From assembly GCA_949358305.1 (NCBI GenBank), contig OX442314.1, positions 29,745,118-29,809,117 on the forward strand: a stretch of DNA of 64,000 nt, in the 5' to 3' direction. This DNA comes from Strigamia acuminata (taxonomy: Eukaryota; Arthropoda; Chilopoda; Geophilomorpha; Linotaeniidae). The notes beneath the pieces were generated by a model. The model was not told the origin of the DNA. It saw only the letters and a program-made list of their open reading frames with translations, and did not search any database. Position numbers and translations under genes: made by a program. This document shows positions 12,096-24,730 of this stretch, piece after piece. The first letter of the stretch is position 1; each line of letters starts with the position of its first letter.

Positions 12096-13776
12096 GAACT
12101 AAAGGACGATTGGTTCATTGTGTGCAACGGCGATTTCTTTGGCTTTAACCACAGCGGGTTTTTTGCATCAAAGACAAGCCACACATCTGGCACCCTTTAC
12201 TTATGAGGTGTGATGCCCATAAATAAACGGTATAACAAAACGTATTGTTAAATAATTCCTTATTGTTTATACTTGATAGAATTTTGTTTGAATCAACAAT
12301 TGATTTTTTTTTAGCTCCAAAACTCAATATCAAGTGGCTGCAAATTTGAGTATTTAGATTTTAGTAGACATTCCAAAAAAAAATTACCAACTTCCAAACA
12401 GTGAATGGGATGGTAATTGCTGCTCATTTGCAATTTGGAAAGTTGAATGTCGTCTAACATGAAAAAGTTTCCCCATCCCTGCAGTGAACCCGCGGGTTTC
12501 GGAAGCCACATGCACTTTTCATTCGTATTGAATGCATTTATTCCAACTTACATTTGAAAGTGCTTGTGCAGTTTGCATCACTCTCCCTTAAGACAAATCT
12601 GAAGAATGGAAGAGAAAAAAAACGACAACAACCATCTTTCGGTCTGTTCTTGAAGTAAAAGTTGATGTAAAATTATATTACACAGACTGTCAGCCAGTCT
12701 ATCCCATAGCAACAATATTGCAATACAATATATTGTTAGTTACCAAGGAAATCCCCTTTGTACAGAAATCAAAACAAAACCATTCATTCTTTGCCTTCTT
12801 CTGCTCAACCGGCTTTCTATCCGTTGTCATATCTCGAAGAATGTCATATCATACAAATCACATGGTATCGCGGGTTCCAGCAAAGACATTGCAAGCATAA
12901 CAACACATAAGAAGCCCAAGGTACTTAGCTTTAAAGATGAAATGTCTTTTATGACATAATAATCTTTGCAGACACTCCGGTGGCCACAAATGAAAACATT
13001 CATTTCAAAATCTAGCGTTCTTTTTTTTATTACAGCGCTAGGTAATTGAGTTAGCTGTTTGAATGTTAATAAAAAGTAATGTTGGGCCTTCATAGGAGTG
13101 GTAAGTTATTTAAATTGGTTGGGCATAGTGGATATTGATGACCGGCCATCAAGCGAAGATGTGGGGAATTTCTCATATATGCAATGATAAACAAGCGAAG
13201 GAGGAAAATTCAACCGACAAAGAAGAATTTTTATAGTTTGGGTGCTTTTAAGTTGTTTAGGGTAATTTTATGTTATTGTGGACAGGAAAAGTTTATGTTC
13301 AGTCGGATGGAAATGGTCTAGAATGAAAAAGTTTTAGGGCCTGGAGTCTAACTTCGCTGCGGTGAAGCCGCTTAAAGCGAAAAGCCGTTGTTTTCACCAA
13401 TGTGGTACTGAGGGATGAATTATAGATTGTTTGCACCACCTTTACTTTAGGAGTTCACTTTAGCTGTGGGAAATTGGGAGGTGAATATTTTAATTTGTAA
13501 AGTGAATCATAAATTATTAATTAGTAAGGTAGTTTCTTTATGGTTAAAGATAACACTAAATGATGATGCAATGAATTATTACATTTCTTGTGACTACTTT
13601 GTAAAACTACTGCTTGATGCAGGTGTGTTTGACTAGTTACTGCCCTTGAATTGTATTTGCAACAGTGGGGGGGGGGCATCAATATACCTTTTTGGTGCAA
13701 TTCTCTTATTGAATTTGAAAACATTTTTTTGGTTTTCTCTACTTTGCTGAAAATGTCTGGAAAATAATTTGGAGTG
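12096..13776. other. AT-rich noncoding stretch
   Basis: No gene recognised. A G-run lies at 13669-13676. Short open frames show no domain. Confidence 0.4.
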
Positions 13777-13778
13777 TT

Positions 13779-13809
<31 letters not shown>

Positions 13810-13811
13810 TT
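13777..13811. repeat. (ATTT)n microsatellite
   Basis: About nine uninterrupted tetranucleotide units. Confidence 0.95.
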
Positions 13812-13989
13812 CAATATTGAATTTTTTGCCCCTTAGGAATCCCAGCATAACTTTAAGTTGGCTTCTCCCAATTTAGATATTTTATTTCTGCTGATTACCG
13901 CTAGGAGAAAAGTTAAGCTTGGGATGTTTTCCAGTCTAGTTGTGAATACGTAACTGTATTGGAATCAAAATGGCTGCCTAGATGCAGTG

Positions 13990-14238
13990 AGCATATCTTT
14001 TTTTCCACATCATCACTACCGATCTTCCGCCCATTACCGATCGCCAGACATTGCTAGCGATCATCAAAATTACATTAAAAAAACCAGTTAAGATCTTAAC
14101 TGTTTTTTTAATGTGATGGGAATTGGACACTTATTGACTCGTGATATGTCTGAGAAAAATTTTGATGATCGCTAGCAATGTCTGGCGATCGGTAATGGGC
14201 GGAAGATCGGTAGTGACGATGTAGAAAAAAATATATGC
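13990..14238. mobile_element. 249-bp MITE with 8-bp target duplication
   Basis: The arms of about 80 bp are inverted copies containing CACTACCGATCTTCCGCCCA, with a palindromic centre around 14100 (AGTTAAGATCTTAACT). The 8-bp duplication ATGCAGTG flanks it at 13982-13989 and 14239-14246. An 8-bp duplication fits hAT, but the ends (GCATAT...ATATGC) lack the usual CAG start. The same right boundary, ATATATGC, is seen at 22878. Confidence 0.85.
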
Positions 14239-14418
14239 ATGCAGTGCCAACTGTCGGGATTGTTTTGCTTTTGCTTCGGTCCTCCTAGATTTAATTATTG
14301 CGACCCCAAATAAGAACATTGTGAGCACCAAAGTGTTGTTTTCAAATCTTGCCCCTCTGAGGGTTAATAGCGGTTATACGTTAAGTGATATAACCAACCT
14401 TAAGTTGTTTGGGGAGTC

Positions 14419-14514
14419 GCAGCCACACAAGTAAGTGCAGAAAGAACATTCTCCAGACCTAAATTCATCGCATCGATAACCGAGATAGAATCGGAAAACC
14501 CTATCTTGTGGTGA
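14419..14514 (+). pseudogene. Possible hAT transposase C-terminal relic
   Basis: The plus frame reads AATQVSAERTFSRPKFIAS and then stops at TGA (14512-14514). The SAERTFS core resembles the conserved segment in the C-terminal dimerisation region of hAT transposases (S-x-ERxFS). Only about 30 codons are visible, with no detectable upstream domain, so this is a tentative relic. Chance similarity cannot be excluded. Confidence 0.3.
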
Positions 14515-15397
14515 AGCCAACGTAAGCAAAGCTCAACCCAGATAAAGTTGGCTGACGAAATCGGATCCAAAACCATTACAGCACACGATACAATCACTCC
14601 TAAATAATCTGTATCTGTATTATTCTGCAGTTTCAGTGGAGGTATGCTTGAACGCAAACAAAAAAGCTTGAATGTTGAGTGTTGCCACGTCTGAATTTGT
14701 ACGAGACAGCATTGAGGCTAGCACTCTAAAGCTGGATTTCGATTTAACAGCTTTTTTTTAGTACATTCAGCATGTATAACATGTGTACTTGCCCCATTTA
14801 TGAGTATTAGAGTCTATTAAACCAGATTATTATTGAATTTGATACGAGATACATAAACTACAAGTATTTGTAAGTCCATTACGACAAGTACCGGTAGGTG
14901 TAAATTGTCATTTATGATGACAAAAATGGCAGTTTTGAATAAGAGCCGCGGCTTTTAATCGATAAAATACCGTAATAAGTTAGTAGAGAGTTTGCGGGAT
15001 GCATTTTTTCCTTATTTTGCTCCACGATACACTATTTTAGTGCCATATCGTAAGGGAAAAATCTTTAGTGTGGCGTATTCAACACTAAATTAAAATATAG
15101 CGCAGCCAATCAGAATTGAGAACACTATATTGTTAGCTCCGCCCATTGCAAATGGCGATTATTTTGTTGTCTCGATAAAACACATCACAGTCATAGGTAC
15201 GTAGATTGAATGATAAGTGAGGCCCAAAACCATACTGTATAGGGATAATAACGGAATTTTATGCAGGAATTTGAGCATTTAGCCCCCAAATTGAATTTTT
15301 AGCCCCAAAATTATTAACTGTTAGTAGTTGGCTGAAATAGTGTAGTGAAAAGTGGAGCCCGCAAAAACTTAATTTTTCATTTTTTCCTTACACAACA
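14515..15397. other. Noncoding stretch with pogo-like family P3 end
   Basis: From about 14920 to 14977 the sequence carries AATAAGAGCCGCGGC and TTAATCGATAAAATACCG followed by TA. This matches the right end of the element finishing at 30803. The remainder shows no gene. Confidence 0.5.
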
Positions 15398-15537
15398 CCC
15401 CTGGACTTCTTCTTGTAGGGTTATATGAAAGATATTCTATATGTTGCCTTAAAACATCGCGCGGGAGAAATCTCTATTTTGGAAAAGCCGAGCAATATCA
15501 AAACTCTTGCCAAATTGTTACAGTTATGTTTGCAATA
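15398..15537 (+). pseudogene. Mariner-type transposase C-terminal relic
   Basis: The plus frame reads PLDFFL, stop, GYMKDILYVALKHRAGE and continues open to TAA at 15535-15537. PLDFFLWGY-KD is the conserved block around the third catalytic acidic residue in a large mariner/Tc1-type transposase group of arthropods. Here the Trp codon has become TAG. A second relic of the same block lies at 31717. No other part of the gene is visible around it. Confidence 0.55.
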
Positions 15538-17564
15538 AAGGAAGTAGTCAAGATAATATATGTTGTTTGGAATGATATGTTTGAGCAATGAACAGAACAT
15601 AACACTTACCACCTAATCTAAAATTTAGTAATAAAAACCAAACTGCGCATGTACAAAACCATGCAATAAAAATCCATGCATATCCAGTGATTACTGCACT
15701 GTGTGTGACAGTAAAACGCTTAAAAATTCACAAATTCCATTAAACTTTTATTTTGATCTGACTTAAAGTTTTGGACAAGTTTTTGTTTTGTAAGGAACAT
15801 GAAGACTTAACATTTTGTTTATTCATCAATGTAAAAGTTCATCAAATTTATTTATCCATAACTTTTGAACTCATGAAGTTCGTAACACAATAATTTTTGT
15901 CATTTTTCCAAACGTATGAAAAGCAGTCGTAGACAACACACTAACACGAAAACCATCAAAATACAGTTCTTCTGTGACATCATTGTGAGGTAATTTCTTT
16001 TCGACTTAACCGTGCGTAAGTTGGGCTTCTCTGCATTTTTAATGGCGCTTCGCTTCTGCATGTGACATATTGTCATCTGGGATATAAAGTTTTATTCTCA
16101 TGGGGTTTTCTGAGGTTCTGACTGTTATTGAGCAAAACGTGCGAAAAGACGTGTTTGGTTTGGCTGGTGGTTGCCACTTGACCTTTGCTGTACATGCAGT
16201 TTGTTGTCTTTGCTGCGCCAATGTGCTAGACCGCTTCTATTATCACATTTTCTAGAATTCAGTATTATTCAGTCTGCAGAGTAAACATGAAAGTGTTTAC
16301 CATATTCTACCTTTGTGTGTTTTCACTTCCATTTATTTATCAAGCAGACGTAAACATGAATCTCTGGAATTTGTTATTCGATTTTAAAAGTTTGCAATTT
16401 TTATTTCATTTTTTTTTGTCATTGTTGTTGAAAACCTTTGTTGGTTTGTTTATCACTTTGTTTCTTTTTTTTTTTGTAGTGAAAAATAGTGTTTTTTCTT
16501 TTTTTTTTTTTTTTCTTAAAGTATTTTAGTCTGGGAGAAACATCTGGAAACTGCAATTTCAATCCTTTTATATGATCTTTTCTTTGTTGTTGTAAAATAC
16601 TGTGTTATTGTTTCTAGTCTGTGTTGAAAATGGTTTTAAATTTGGAATTTGTTATTGTGAAACTTAAAGTGATTTTTTTTTTTTTTTTTTTTTTATATTT
16701 ATTTATATTTTATTTTGTTTTTCTCATGCATCCATTAGCATTGGTGAAAATCTTTCTGAGTATTTTAACATGCAAACCTTGCAATGGTAGTTGATAAGTT
16801 TTTAAAGAATTTTTATGTAACATGTGCTTGCATTGGATGAATTAGTCATTAGTTTTTGACCTGCACATTTTGATGAACACTCCAAGATAAATTAAGTCTT
16901 GCTTTCTCACTTAATTTGAAGTAAAGCTAAAGTATGCAAAGTTAAGACTATTCAGGTACATTTTGGTTTTTGACAAAGCGCTTTCGGCTTTTCGAGACCA
17001 TTGTGGCCTGGAATTTAATCTGTGCATCCTATTATGAAAATTAAGCCAGAAACAAAAAATCACTTAAGAATGACCCATCAAAGAAGGCTGATATGCAGTG
17101 CTTTTGGAAGTATCTAGATTACAAATTAATTAGATAATTATGTGTGTAAATGTGTATGCTTGTAATTAGCAAGCGTGCTTTTGCATAGCAATTGCTATAA
17201 TGTTAAAACATAATAAGACCTATCAAAAGAAATTATTCAGAACATGGCTCTCTGGTCATGTGTTTATCAGATGTAAACCAGAAGGTCCAAAATACACATT
17301 TGTATGTGAAGATAAAAGGGCACAGCACAACAACAAGGGATAAAGAGACTCCCTTTATAAATGATCGTTTGATGCCGATTTTGCTGATTTCAGCAGAGGA
17401 AGCCAAACTGGTTAAGATAGGCCACAGAGGAATGCAGGGTGTGTGCAAGGGCCGATGCACCCATCTGAAATGAGTATACAATATAAAAGTAATGGGTACT
17501 ACTGACTGCATCTAGATATTTTTATCTTTTATAGGGACTCGATAAGTTTTAATTTTCATCAATA
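15538..17564. other. AT-rich noncoding stretch with poly(T) tracts
   Basis: Long T runs lie at about 16499-16514 and 16673-16694. No credible coding exon; the T-rich frame from 16287 only yields poly-Phe/Leu low-complexity translation. Confidence 0.45.
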
Positions 17565-17806
17565 CAGTCGAAACTCTTTATAACGAATTGCGATATAATT
17601 AGGGCTAGGATAAATGCATGAATGCATAAGAATTATTTTTATTCAATAAAAAGCCGAAATTGGCTATAAATGCATATTTTCCGAAAATCAGAAATAAATG
17701 CATAAATCGCCATTTTTCCAGGAAAAATAGGCGATTTATTTCTATTTTTAACGATGCGTAACATGTAAAAAATTTCGATATAACGAATTCTCATTATAAC
17801 GAATCG
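17565..17806 (+). mobile_element. Tigger/pogo relic split by an insertion
   Basis: CAGTCGAAACTCTTTATAAC follows a TA (17563-17564) and is a Tigger left end. After CGATATAA at 17599 an unrelated block containing AAATGCAT words intervenes to about 17770. Then Tigger sequence resumes (GATATAACGAATTCTCATTA). Transposase and right terminal repeat are absent. Confidence 0.65.
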
Positions 17807-18481
17807 ATTTGTTTGCTCGTGGCGCCATTTTGAATGGCGGCGGCCCTGCTGATTTTGCTGATTTTTTCATGCAGTGAATCTCCAGTTTTAGCCTATGGGA
17901 TTGCAGCAACAAAGATCAACTGGTAGTCGTAGGAGGAAATTGAAGAATTAAACCTGGCAGATGGGTCTAACCAGTTGCCATGAGTAACCGATTGATTGAT
18001 GAATGGAGGGGATCTTGAAAGCTTTTGTGTACTAGGCCGAAGCGTGGCTTAACATGGGCGTCCCCAGGCCCACAGTTCTAGAATAAACCCTGACAGTTTA
18101 AGGTTTATTTAAATCAATCAGGAGGAAATGAAAGTAAATTTTCAAATGAAAAAAGTGAAAAAGTGAAAAAGATTCAGACTCATTTTGGGATTCAGAAGAT
18201 TTTGATATGAGATTCAGGAATAATGAAGAACAAGTCACCGTGAGATGCAAGATTCAGTTATTAAAGATTTTGTTGGGATTCAGAAATATTCAGGCACAAC
18301 CTCTGAAGGGCTTCCTAACCGCCATTTTTGTGTGAATCAATGTTTTCTTGTACAGATTAGATACAGGTACCATCTGTTGTTGCAATATTACATTTTTATA
18401 TTGAAAAATGGCAGTCATTACAACCACAGGCATTTACTCATTGTTGGCAATGTTAGATTTCAACTGTAGCCGGAAACTAAA
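17807..18481. other. Noncoding stretch
   Basis: No gene or repeat boundary recognised. Confidence 0.4.
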
Positions 18482-19302
18482 TCAAAACAGCATAAATCTT
18501 TATTTTATGAATTGAAAAAACATTTTCTTTAAAATACAAATAACATTACATCATTCCAATTATTAAAGTAATCAAACAAAAACAAAACAAAACAGAACTA
18601 CTTTTTCTGGTGGTAAGATAGTCTACAGTTAAGCCTAGTACTCATAACACCATTCCGTCCTTGGAATGGTAACATTAATCAAAGTTTCCTGCCAAGGGTG
18701 GTACTCATAAAAATATTGTTTAGACTCTGAATCACCCTTGCAAGTGGAAACGAATTGTTTCCGGCCCCGATGGTGCACGGAAAAAATTTAATTGTTTCAG
18801 ACTCTGAATAAATTTTGTCTACCCAGAATTCCATTGTTTTTGATCTAAAATTTGCATCTGGTCACAGCCGGTTGCAAACAAAGACACCCAACTACTACAA
18901 TTGAACACGTTGTTTGTTGAAGGTTAGTAGAATTATATTTTTGCCTGCATTTCAGACAAAATAAATGCTTTTTTAATTGCAAAAAGACCAAAACTGATTT
19001 TAAAATTATTTAAGTCAGAAAAGTCGGACAAAGCTTCATTGCCATTGCCAGCCATTTGCAAAACAAGCAACAATGACTCACACAGTTTAAGAGTACGGAA
19101 ACTTTCTGGTGACAATTTCATGAGTACCACAAATTTATCAGACTCTGAATAATAAGAGGATAAAACATTCTGCTTGAAATGGTGGTGTTGAAAAATTAAG
19201 ACTGTAAAAATATTTAGACTCTGAAAGCATATGAGTACTAGGCTTTAGGAGTAATGAGCACGACCCAATGGAAAATAGGCCATTCTTATAGCGAGCCAGA
19301 GT
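18482..19302 (-). mobile_element. MITE family A, copy 4, interrupted
   Basis: From 18482 to 18628 the sequence is the reverse complement of the interior of copies 2 and 3 (AATCTTTATTTTATGA, CTGGTGGTA). It resumes at 19245 and ends at the family's typical outer boundary, GCCAGAGT followed by ATA, at 19302. A 613-bp element is inserted at a TTA. The left terminal repeat was not found. Confidence 0.7.
18632..19244. mobile_element. Harbinger-like MITE, copy 1
   Basis: 613 bp with terminal repeat AGCCTAGTACTCATA (15 bp, exact at both ends) and duplication TTA at 18629-18631 and 19245-19247. The TWA duplication is typical of PIF/Harbinger elements. It shares nearly its whole length with the element at 49429-50047. 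A minus-strand frame of 65 codons (18933-19130) is also open in the other copy, but matches no known transposase. Confidence 0.88.
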
Positions 19303-20465
19303 ATACAAGCCTAGGGAATCAGTGTTAAATATGTAGCACTAAATAAGAAAGCACATGAATCTAAAAAGAAATTTAGTGAACTATTTGCACTCACAACATT
19401 CTGATTAAATTATGTGTCCATTAAAGTTCAATCAATTCAAGCCAAACAAACTAAACTAAACAAACAAACAAGAATAAACAGGCAGTAGCAAAAAAGGATC
19501 CAAAATGGCACAGCTGGCACAATCCAAATAGAAAGCAAGAAAAAGGAGATTTGGAAATCCCAACCAGATACACCGAAGCTTGCGTTTGGCTTCACCGGAG
19601 AAAGCCGCTAGGGCTTTGGGGTAACCACAAAGAGATAGAGAAAGATATTTGCCATTTTCCGATCCAAAATGCTATTTGTTATTGCTTTTAACTTGATTTC
19701 TCAAGGCAATAATAAGTATAATTAAAATTTTAATGCTTTTTCCCCCACTTCACCGCCGTTAGATAAGAATTTTTTCTCATCTATCTCTTCCTTGCTATTT
19801 TATGTCTGATAAGCAGTTTTATTTTACAATTCAGCATTTCTAATGTACCTCTTTCATGAAGATTTGATTCTGGCTCAGATGGCAGCTTTTGTCAAGAGAT
19901 TTTGAATGTCATCTATTACTTAGCTCCCTTCAATTTTTCATTTATGAAATTGAAGCCCTCACACTTGTAAAGTCTGGTGATTACTTTTGCTGTGCAGGAT
20001 GTGTAAGTTGGGGTTTCATGAGATGGAAAGTCTGAGCTATCAGTCCATCTATTGGCAAAATACTGAAGAAATCACTTGAGGAAAATGTCTGTACTTTTCA
20101 AGCAGTATCTCAGGAATCTTTCTCCTCTTGACTGGTGAATGTCAGCAAGTATGGCAGACAAATCTTTGTCAGGACAGGAATTGGAACCACTCAGACCAGA
20201 CATTTGTCACAGATTGTTATCAGTGCCCACTACAGCAGGAATTGAGAGATTGTTTCCAATGTGACTTTGTTCGTTCGGCTAAGAAATTGGATCGACAATG
20301 ATAAAGTCCCATCACGGTCCATTGGTGCTCAACAGGTTTAACCACCACTGAAATTAAACAGTGGAAATGAATTGTGTACAAAAAGTAAATATATAATTAA
20401 TTGTAAAATACAATGCAATAAAATAACACTAAAACGACTTTGTTGAAAAATTTCTCCAGCTGTTT
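19303..20465. other. Noncoding stretch
   Basis: No gene or element boundary recognised in about 1.2 kb. Confidence 0.4.
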
Positions 20466-20623
20466 TTGAATTTGATGATTGATTGTTAAGTCTGGACACA
20501 AAATGGCTTCCCGTACCTCAAGCGTTTGTATTTTGGCCTACTTTTATGTAGCCCTACACCAGTGAATAGGCTCGGCCAATAGGAACTGGTGTTAGTGATG
20601 TATCTTTAACGGTGAGCCTGAGT
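20466..20623 (+). mobile_element. MITE family A, right half
   Basis: It contains TGGACACAAAATGGCTTCCC and AATAGGCTCGGCCAATAGGA and ends GCCTGAGT before ATA. It is nearly identical to 41127-41277. No left terminal repeat was found upstream. Confidence 0.7.
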
Positions 20624-22809
20624 ATATGTTCGAATATACCTCTATGGTGTTATATTCAGATTTGTATAAAAATATTTAAACGTACAGTGTATCGTTGTTT
20701 TTGTTAATTTATATATCTTTTTTGTTTTTTTAATTAGCATACTGAATACAAATTAATAGAATAAATAACAATTTTACTTTTTCGACAAACTTGCGTGATA
20801 TTTGCTGAATATAACACCATAGTGTTGTATTCGATACAGTCAGTGACTTCGACACAGTCACTATACTGTGCCTTTTTTTACTTGTATTTCTGCTGCTAAA
20901 ACTACAATTCTAAATTGAAATTAATGTGCTGAGTAGGGTTTCAGAATCAGGAGTTTCCGGCTCCGATTTTCCACAAAATTGAATTTCAAGAATCATAAAT
21001 CGTTGTACATTGTTTGACCATCCACTGCATCCAATTGGCACAGCGGTGGTGAAAATGATATTTATGTGCATATTCTCTAGCAAACAGAGCAGTGGATGTG
21101 CAAACGACATGCTATAAAACATGGACATAGTGAATGCTGAATGCACAAACGATGTGACATCTTTATTTAAATATTTATATACCGAACTCCCAGGATTCTA
21201 AGAGCAATTGAAAAAAATTGTACATTTCTAGGGAATCTTAAAACACTAGGAAATACAAAGCCCTTGTGGTTAACCTATTTTGATTGCTTATCTAATACTG
21301 CTTATTGACAATCTTGCTGAACAAGATCGCTTGTACCAGCACGCTGAATGGCCCGTGGGAGTTTGTACAGCAATCTCCAAGAGATCTCAGTTTACCATAC
21401 ATAGTTTTATCATTACTACGGTTGCTTCACTAATGAATTTATTGGAGTATCCAGCTTTTAGCTCCTTAATAAGATAACAAAAGACACACTTCTTCGTAAA
21501 TTGTTGATTACAAGAATTGTCTGCAGAAGAGTAAAAGAAGTCAAACAATAATGCCGGTGATCTAGCATTAATGAAATTGTTTTGCAGTTCTTCGATTAAT
21601 TGTTATCGGTTTTATTAGTTTGTTGCTTTGTTGTTGTATGTTTGTTTGGTTTATATTTAATCATTTTTATTTTTTTTAAATTTTGGATTGTTGTTGTAGA
21701 AATCCAACAGTAAATTGTTGTTACAATGCAAATCAGGACAAGAGAAATGAATAATTTAATGTTTTGAATTGTAGCCGCAGTTTGGCATCGGAGCGTAATT
21801 TAGGCAACGTTGACCTGTCAATTTAGAGAAGCTTGCTGGTTTCCCTATTCTGTCACCTGTACCTATACACACAGATGCAAATAATGTGTTTCTCAATTGA
21901 AAACAGAGTTAAATTAAGTATCCGTCTTGGCGAGGATGGATGGATGGATCGAAATGTCGGCAAGTCAGCGCTTCTTCAGTGAATGAGTGACTTCAGTTTT
22001 TAATAGCAATCAAAAAAGTTTTTATGAAAGTGGTTTTTTTTTAAAGAATGTCCTTTTATTTCATTAAAACTAGCATAGAGAATAAAAGAATGTCATTGTC
22101 AAAAAGGAAATCAAGTGGCGACAAAATGGCTGCTTTTGGAGTGGTTCAAAACACACAATCTTCTAAAACACTTTGGGTTGTTTGCTAAAAGGCTACTTTT
22201 CAAGTGTTTGTGTTTTGGCGTGAATTAAGCCCATAAATACAATCAAATAGAGGAAGTGACTCAAACACAAACACTTAAAACACGACTTTTTGAATGCAGG
22301 TGGCGTTTATTAATTCTTTATGTACGAAGTTTACCGAGAAGGTAAGAAGTGGCGAATTTGCATCCGGTCCCCAATTGGAGGATTTACTGATTTACTAAAA
22401 CATAGTTTTCACACCATTAAAAAGAAATTACATATCCTTTCCTGACAATAAATTATGTTTTTCAAGCAGTGCACCTTGTAGGAGGGAGAACATAATGGCA
22501 TGCAGACCTTGACTTGGTTGCTGTTAGTTTTGCTTCTTAATTGAGTTAGAATTTTTAATGACTCCATTGGATGGACAAGTGCTTAATTACTTGAAAAACT
22601 TTAAACTCGTGTTAAGTACCTTTCTCATTAAAATGCGCTTGAAGTTACATTTCAAGTATGAGTTATTTTGCCTAGTGTCCACTAAAAATATTTTTAAAAG
22701 AATATAAATTTTAATTTTGCATTAAAATTGATGAAACCATTTAAAAAATTGAGTTGTAACTTCTGTTTTGCAGTTTTAGGCAATGGTTTATGACTGTTTC
22801 TAGAACATT
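20624..22809. other. AT-rich noncoding stretch
   Basis: No gene recognised. A short GGAT run lies near 21935. Confidence 0.4.
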
Positions 22810-22878
22810 AATAGTGCGGCGGCGGTGATCGGTAATTGGCGGATGATCGGTAGTGTAGCTGTAGGAAAAAATATATGC
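22810..22878. mobile_element. Right-arm fragment of the 8-bp-duplication MITE
   Basis: It carries GATCGGTAATTGGCGGA, GATCGGTAGTG and ends AAAAAATATATGC, matching 14182-14238. The left arm is absent. The shared end supports the boundary assigned to the intact copy. Confidence 0.65.
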
Positions 22879-22899
22879 GGGCCGGTTATGGTTTGGGTA

Positions 22900-23512
22900 T
22901 AAGGGTGCGGTCGGATAGGGTGCGGTCGGACTCAAACCGAGTTCGGATTGAATTGAGTCGGATTCGGATGGTTCCAAATGAATCTGATTTTTTTTTAATC
23001 GGATTTGATAATCCAAAATTTTATCCATATATTCTGGATAGGATTGGGGAAAAAAAACCGAAAGCGATCCTTATAATCCGAATCTTTATTTGCTGTAAAT
23101 GAAATAATTTTTTTTTCGTTTTTGGTGTTTATACCAAAGTGAGTGATTTAAATACACTTTATTTGAAAATCTTATGTTTTTTTTTTTACTTTTTACGACT
23201 TTTTTTGGTCATTTTTGCACTTAATCCAACTTTTATTGGTCATTTTTGCACTTAATCCAACTTTTATTGGTCATTTCTGCGCCTAATTTATCAGTTTTTG
23301 GTCATTTTTGTACTTAATTCATCAGTTTGAGACGTTTGGACATTTGGGACTCAATCCTATCTGCAATTTGCACTCGGTTTGAATTGAATGAGGATAGGAT
23401 TGGATGGGCCACCATTTTTTTTCGGATCGGATTAGATAATTGGTTTATTCATCCGAAATTTTTTGGATTGGATCGTATTTTTAAAAAATCCGATTGTGAT
23501 CCAGGACGACGC
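22900..23512. repeat. CGGAT-rich low-complexity region
   Basis: Words such as TCGGAT, GGATTGGAT, ATCCGAA and GGATAGGATTGG recur irregularly on both strands. Around 23220-23300 a unit of about 35 bp (TTGGTCATTTTTGCACTTAA) repeats four times. Open frames here are a by-product of the repetition. Confidence 0.6.
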
Positions 23513-24244
23513 AAACGACGTTTTGTTCGTAGAAACACCATAGAATCAATCACAACAGAGCGTAATGTGTTTTTCCACACTGCGAGCAGCCATTATGAGT
23601 TTGCGAGATCGCAGTTTGTCAAAAGTGGGTTTCGGTCCTCCGCTATCAGAGTTGGACATAATTAAGTGTCTGGCAGTAGACGAATGTTCGTCCTAATGAA
23701 AGCGATGGAAAATGACACGTGGATTATTACGTCGACCCATAATTAATGACAGCCACAAGGATCTTTCCATCATTAGGGAGGCTGGATGAAATTCGATAAC
23801 AAAGTTGTGGTTGAAAATCGATTTATTCGATTCATGTTTACGTGCTGAAGGTTGTTTTAAGTGGTGACGATGGTAAGATTAGTTGGAGTGGTTCAATTTC
23901 CAGACATGTCTGTCTGCACGAGCACCGCAGGAGTCAAATAACTGCAAGTAAACAATGGTATGATTTCTTGAGGGAGTTTGAGAAAATAAAACGTCGCAAA
24001 TCTTAGATGGAACGATGTCATTTGAACCAATTGAAACGCATTTACTGTCTGCCGTGCTGGGTTTTTCGAAATTATTTATTGTTTAATGTTTGACAAGATG
24101 GCAGTGGAGAGAGTATTGCTCAGATAGTGGAGAGGCAATTGTTGGGTCAGGAAATGGATAACGTTACAGATTGGCTTTTTTTGAACGTTTGGGGTGATTT
24201 AGGGGTGTAAGATACAGAGTAAAAGAATTTTTGATATTTAAAAT
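23513..24244. other. Noncoding stretch
   Basis: Slightly less AT-rich than its surroundings. No exon or element end recognised. Confidence 0.35.
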
Positions 24245-24730
24245 ATTAGGAAATAATTTTACACTTTAAAAATTAAAAATTTACTGTTTTAAACGTTAGA
24301 GAATGATGTTTTACTTGAAAAATTGTAAACTTAACGTTTAATACGTCGGAAAATAACGTTTCACTTAAAGAAATTTTACATTTAACGTTTAATTCGTTGG
24401 AAAATGACGTTTCACTTTAAAAAATTCTAAATTTAACGTTTAATCCGTTAGAAAATGACGTTTCACTTTAAAAAATCCTAAATTTAACGTTTAATACGTT
24501 AGAAAATGACGTTTTACTTCAAAAAATCCTAAATTTAACGTTTAATACGTTAGAAAATGACGTTTTATATAAAAAAAATTCTAAATGTAACGTTTAATAC
24601 GTTAGAAAATGACGTTTCACTTCAAAAAATTCTAAATTTAACGTTTAAAACTTTAGTAAATATTGTTTACACTTTGAACAATTCAAAAGTTAACGTTTAA
24701 AACAATCTATAATGTCATGTAGGTTTAAAA
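24245..24730. repeat. 51-bp minisatellite, about nine units
   Basis: Each central unit contains TTTAACGTTTAATACGTTAG followed by AAAATGACGTTTCACTT. Three ACGTT words occur per unit, at starts 9 and 13 bp apart. The middle five units are most alike and the edges are degraded, as expected for an array that expands from the centre. Confidence 0.88.

Noticed and set aside
16287-16529. 80-codon Phe/Leu-rich frame as a membrane protein
   Set aside because: It is a translation of T-rich low-complexity DNA.
24245-24730. CRISPR array
   Set aside because: The 51-bp units are contiguous with no unique spacers, and the DNA is eukaryotic.
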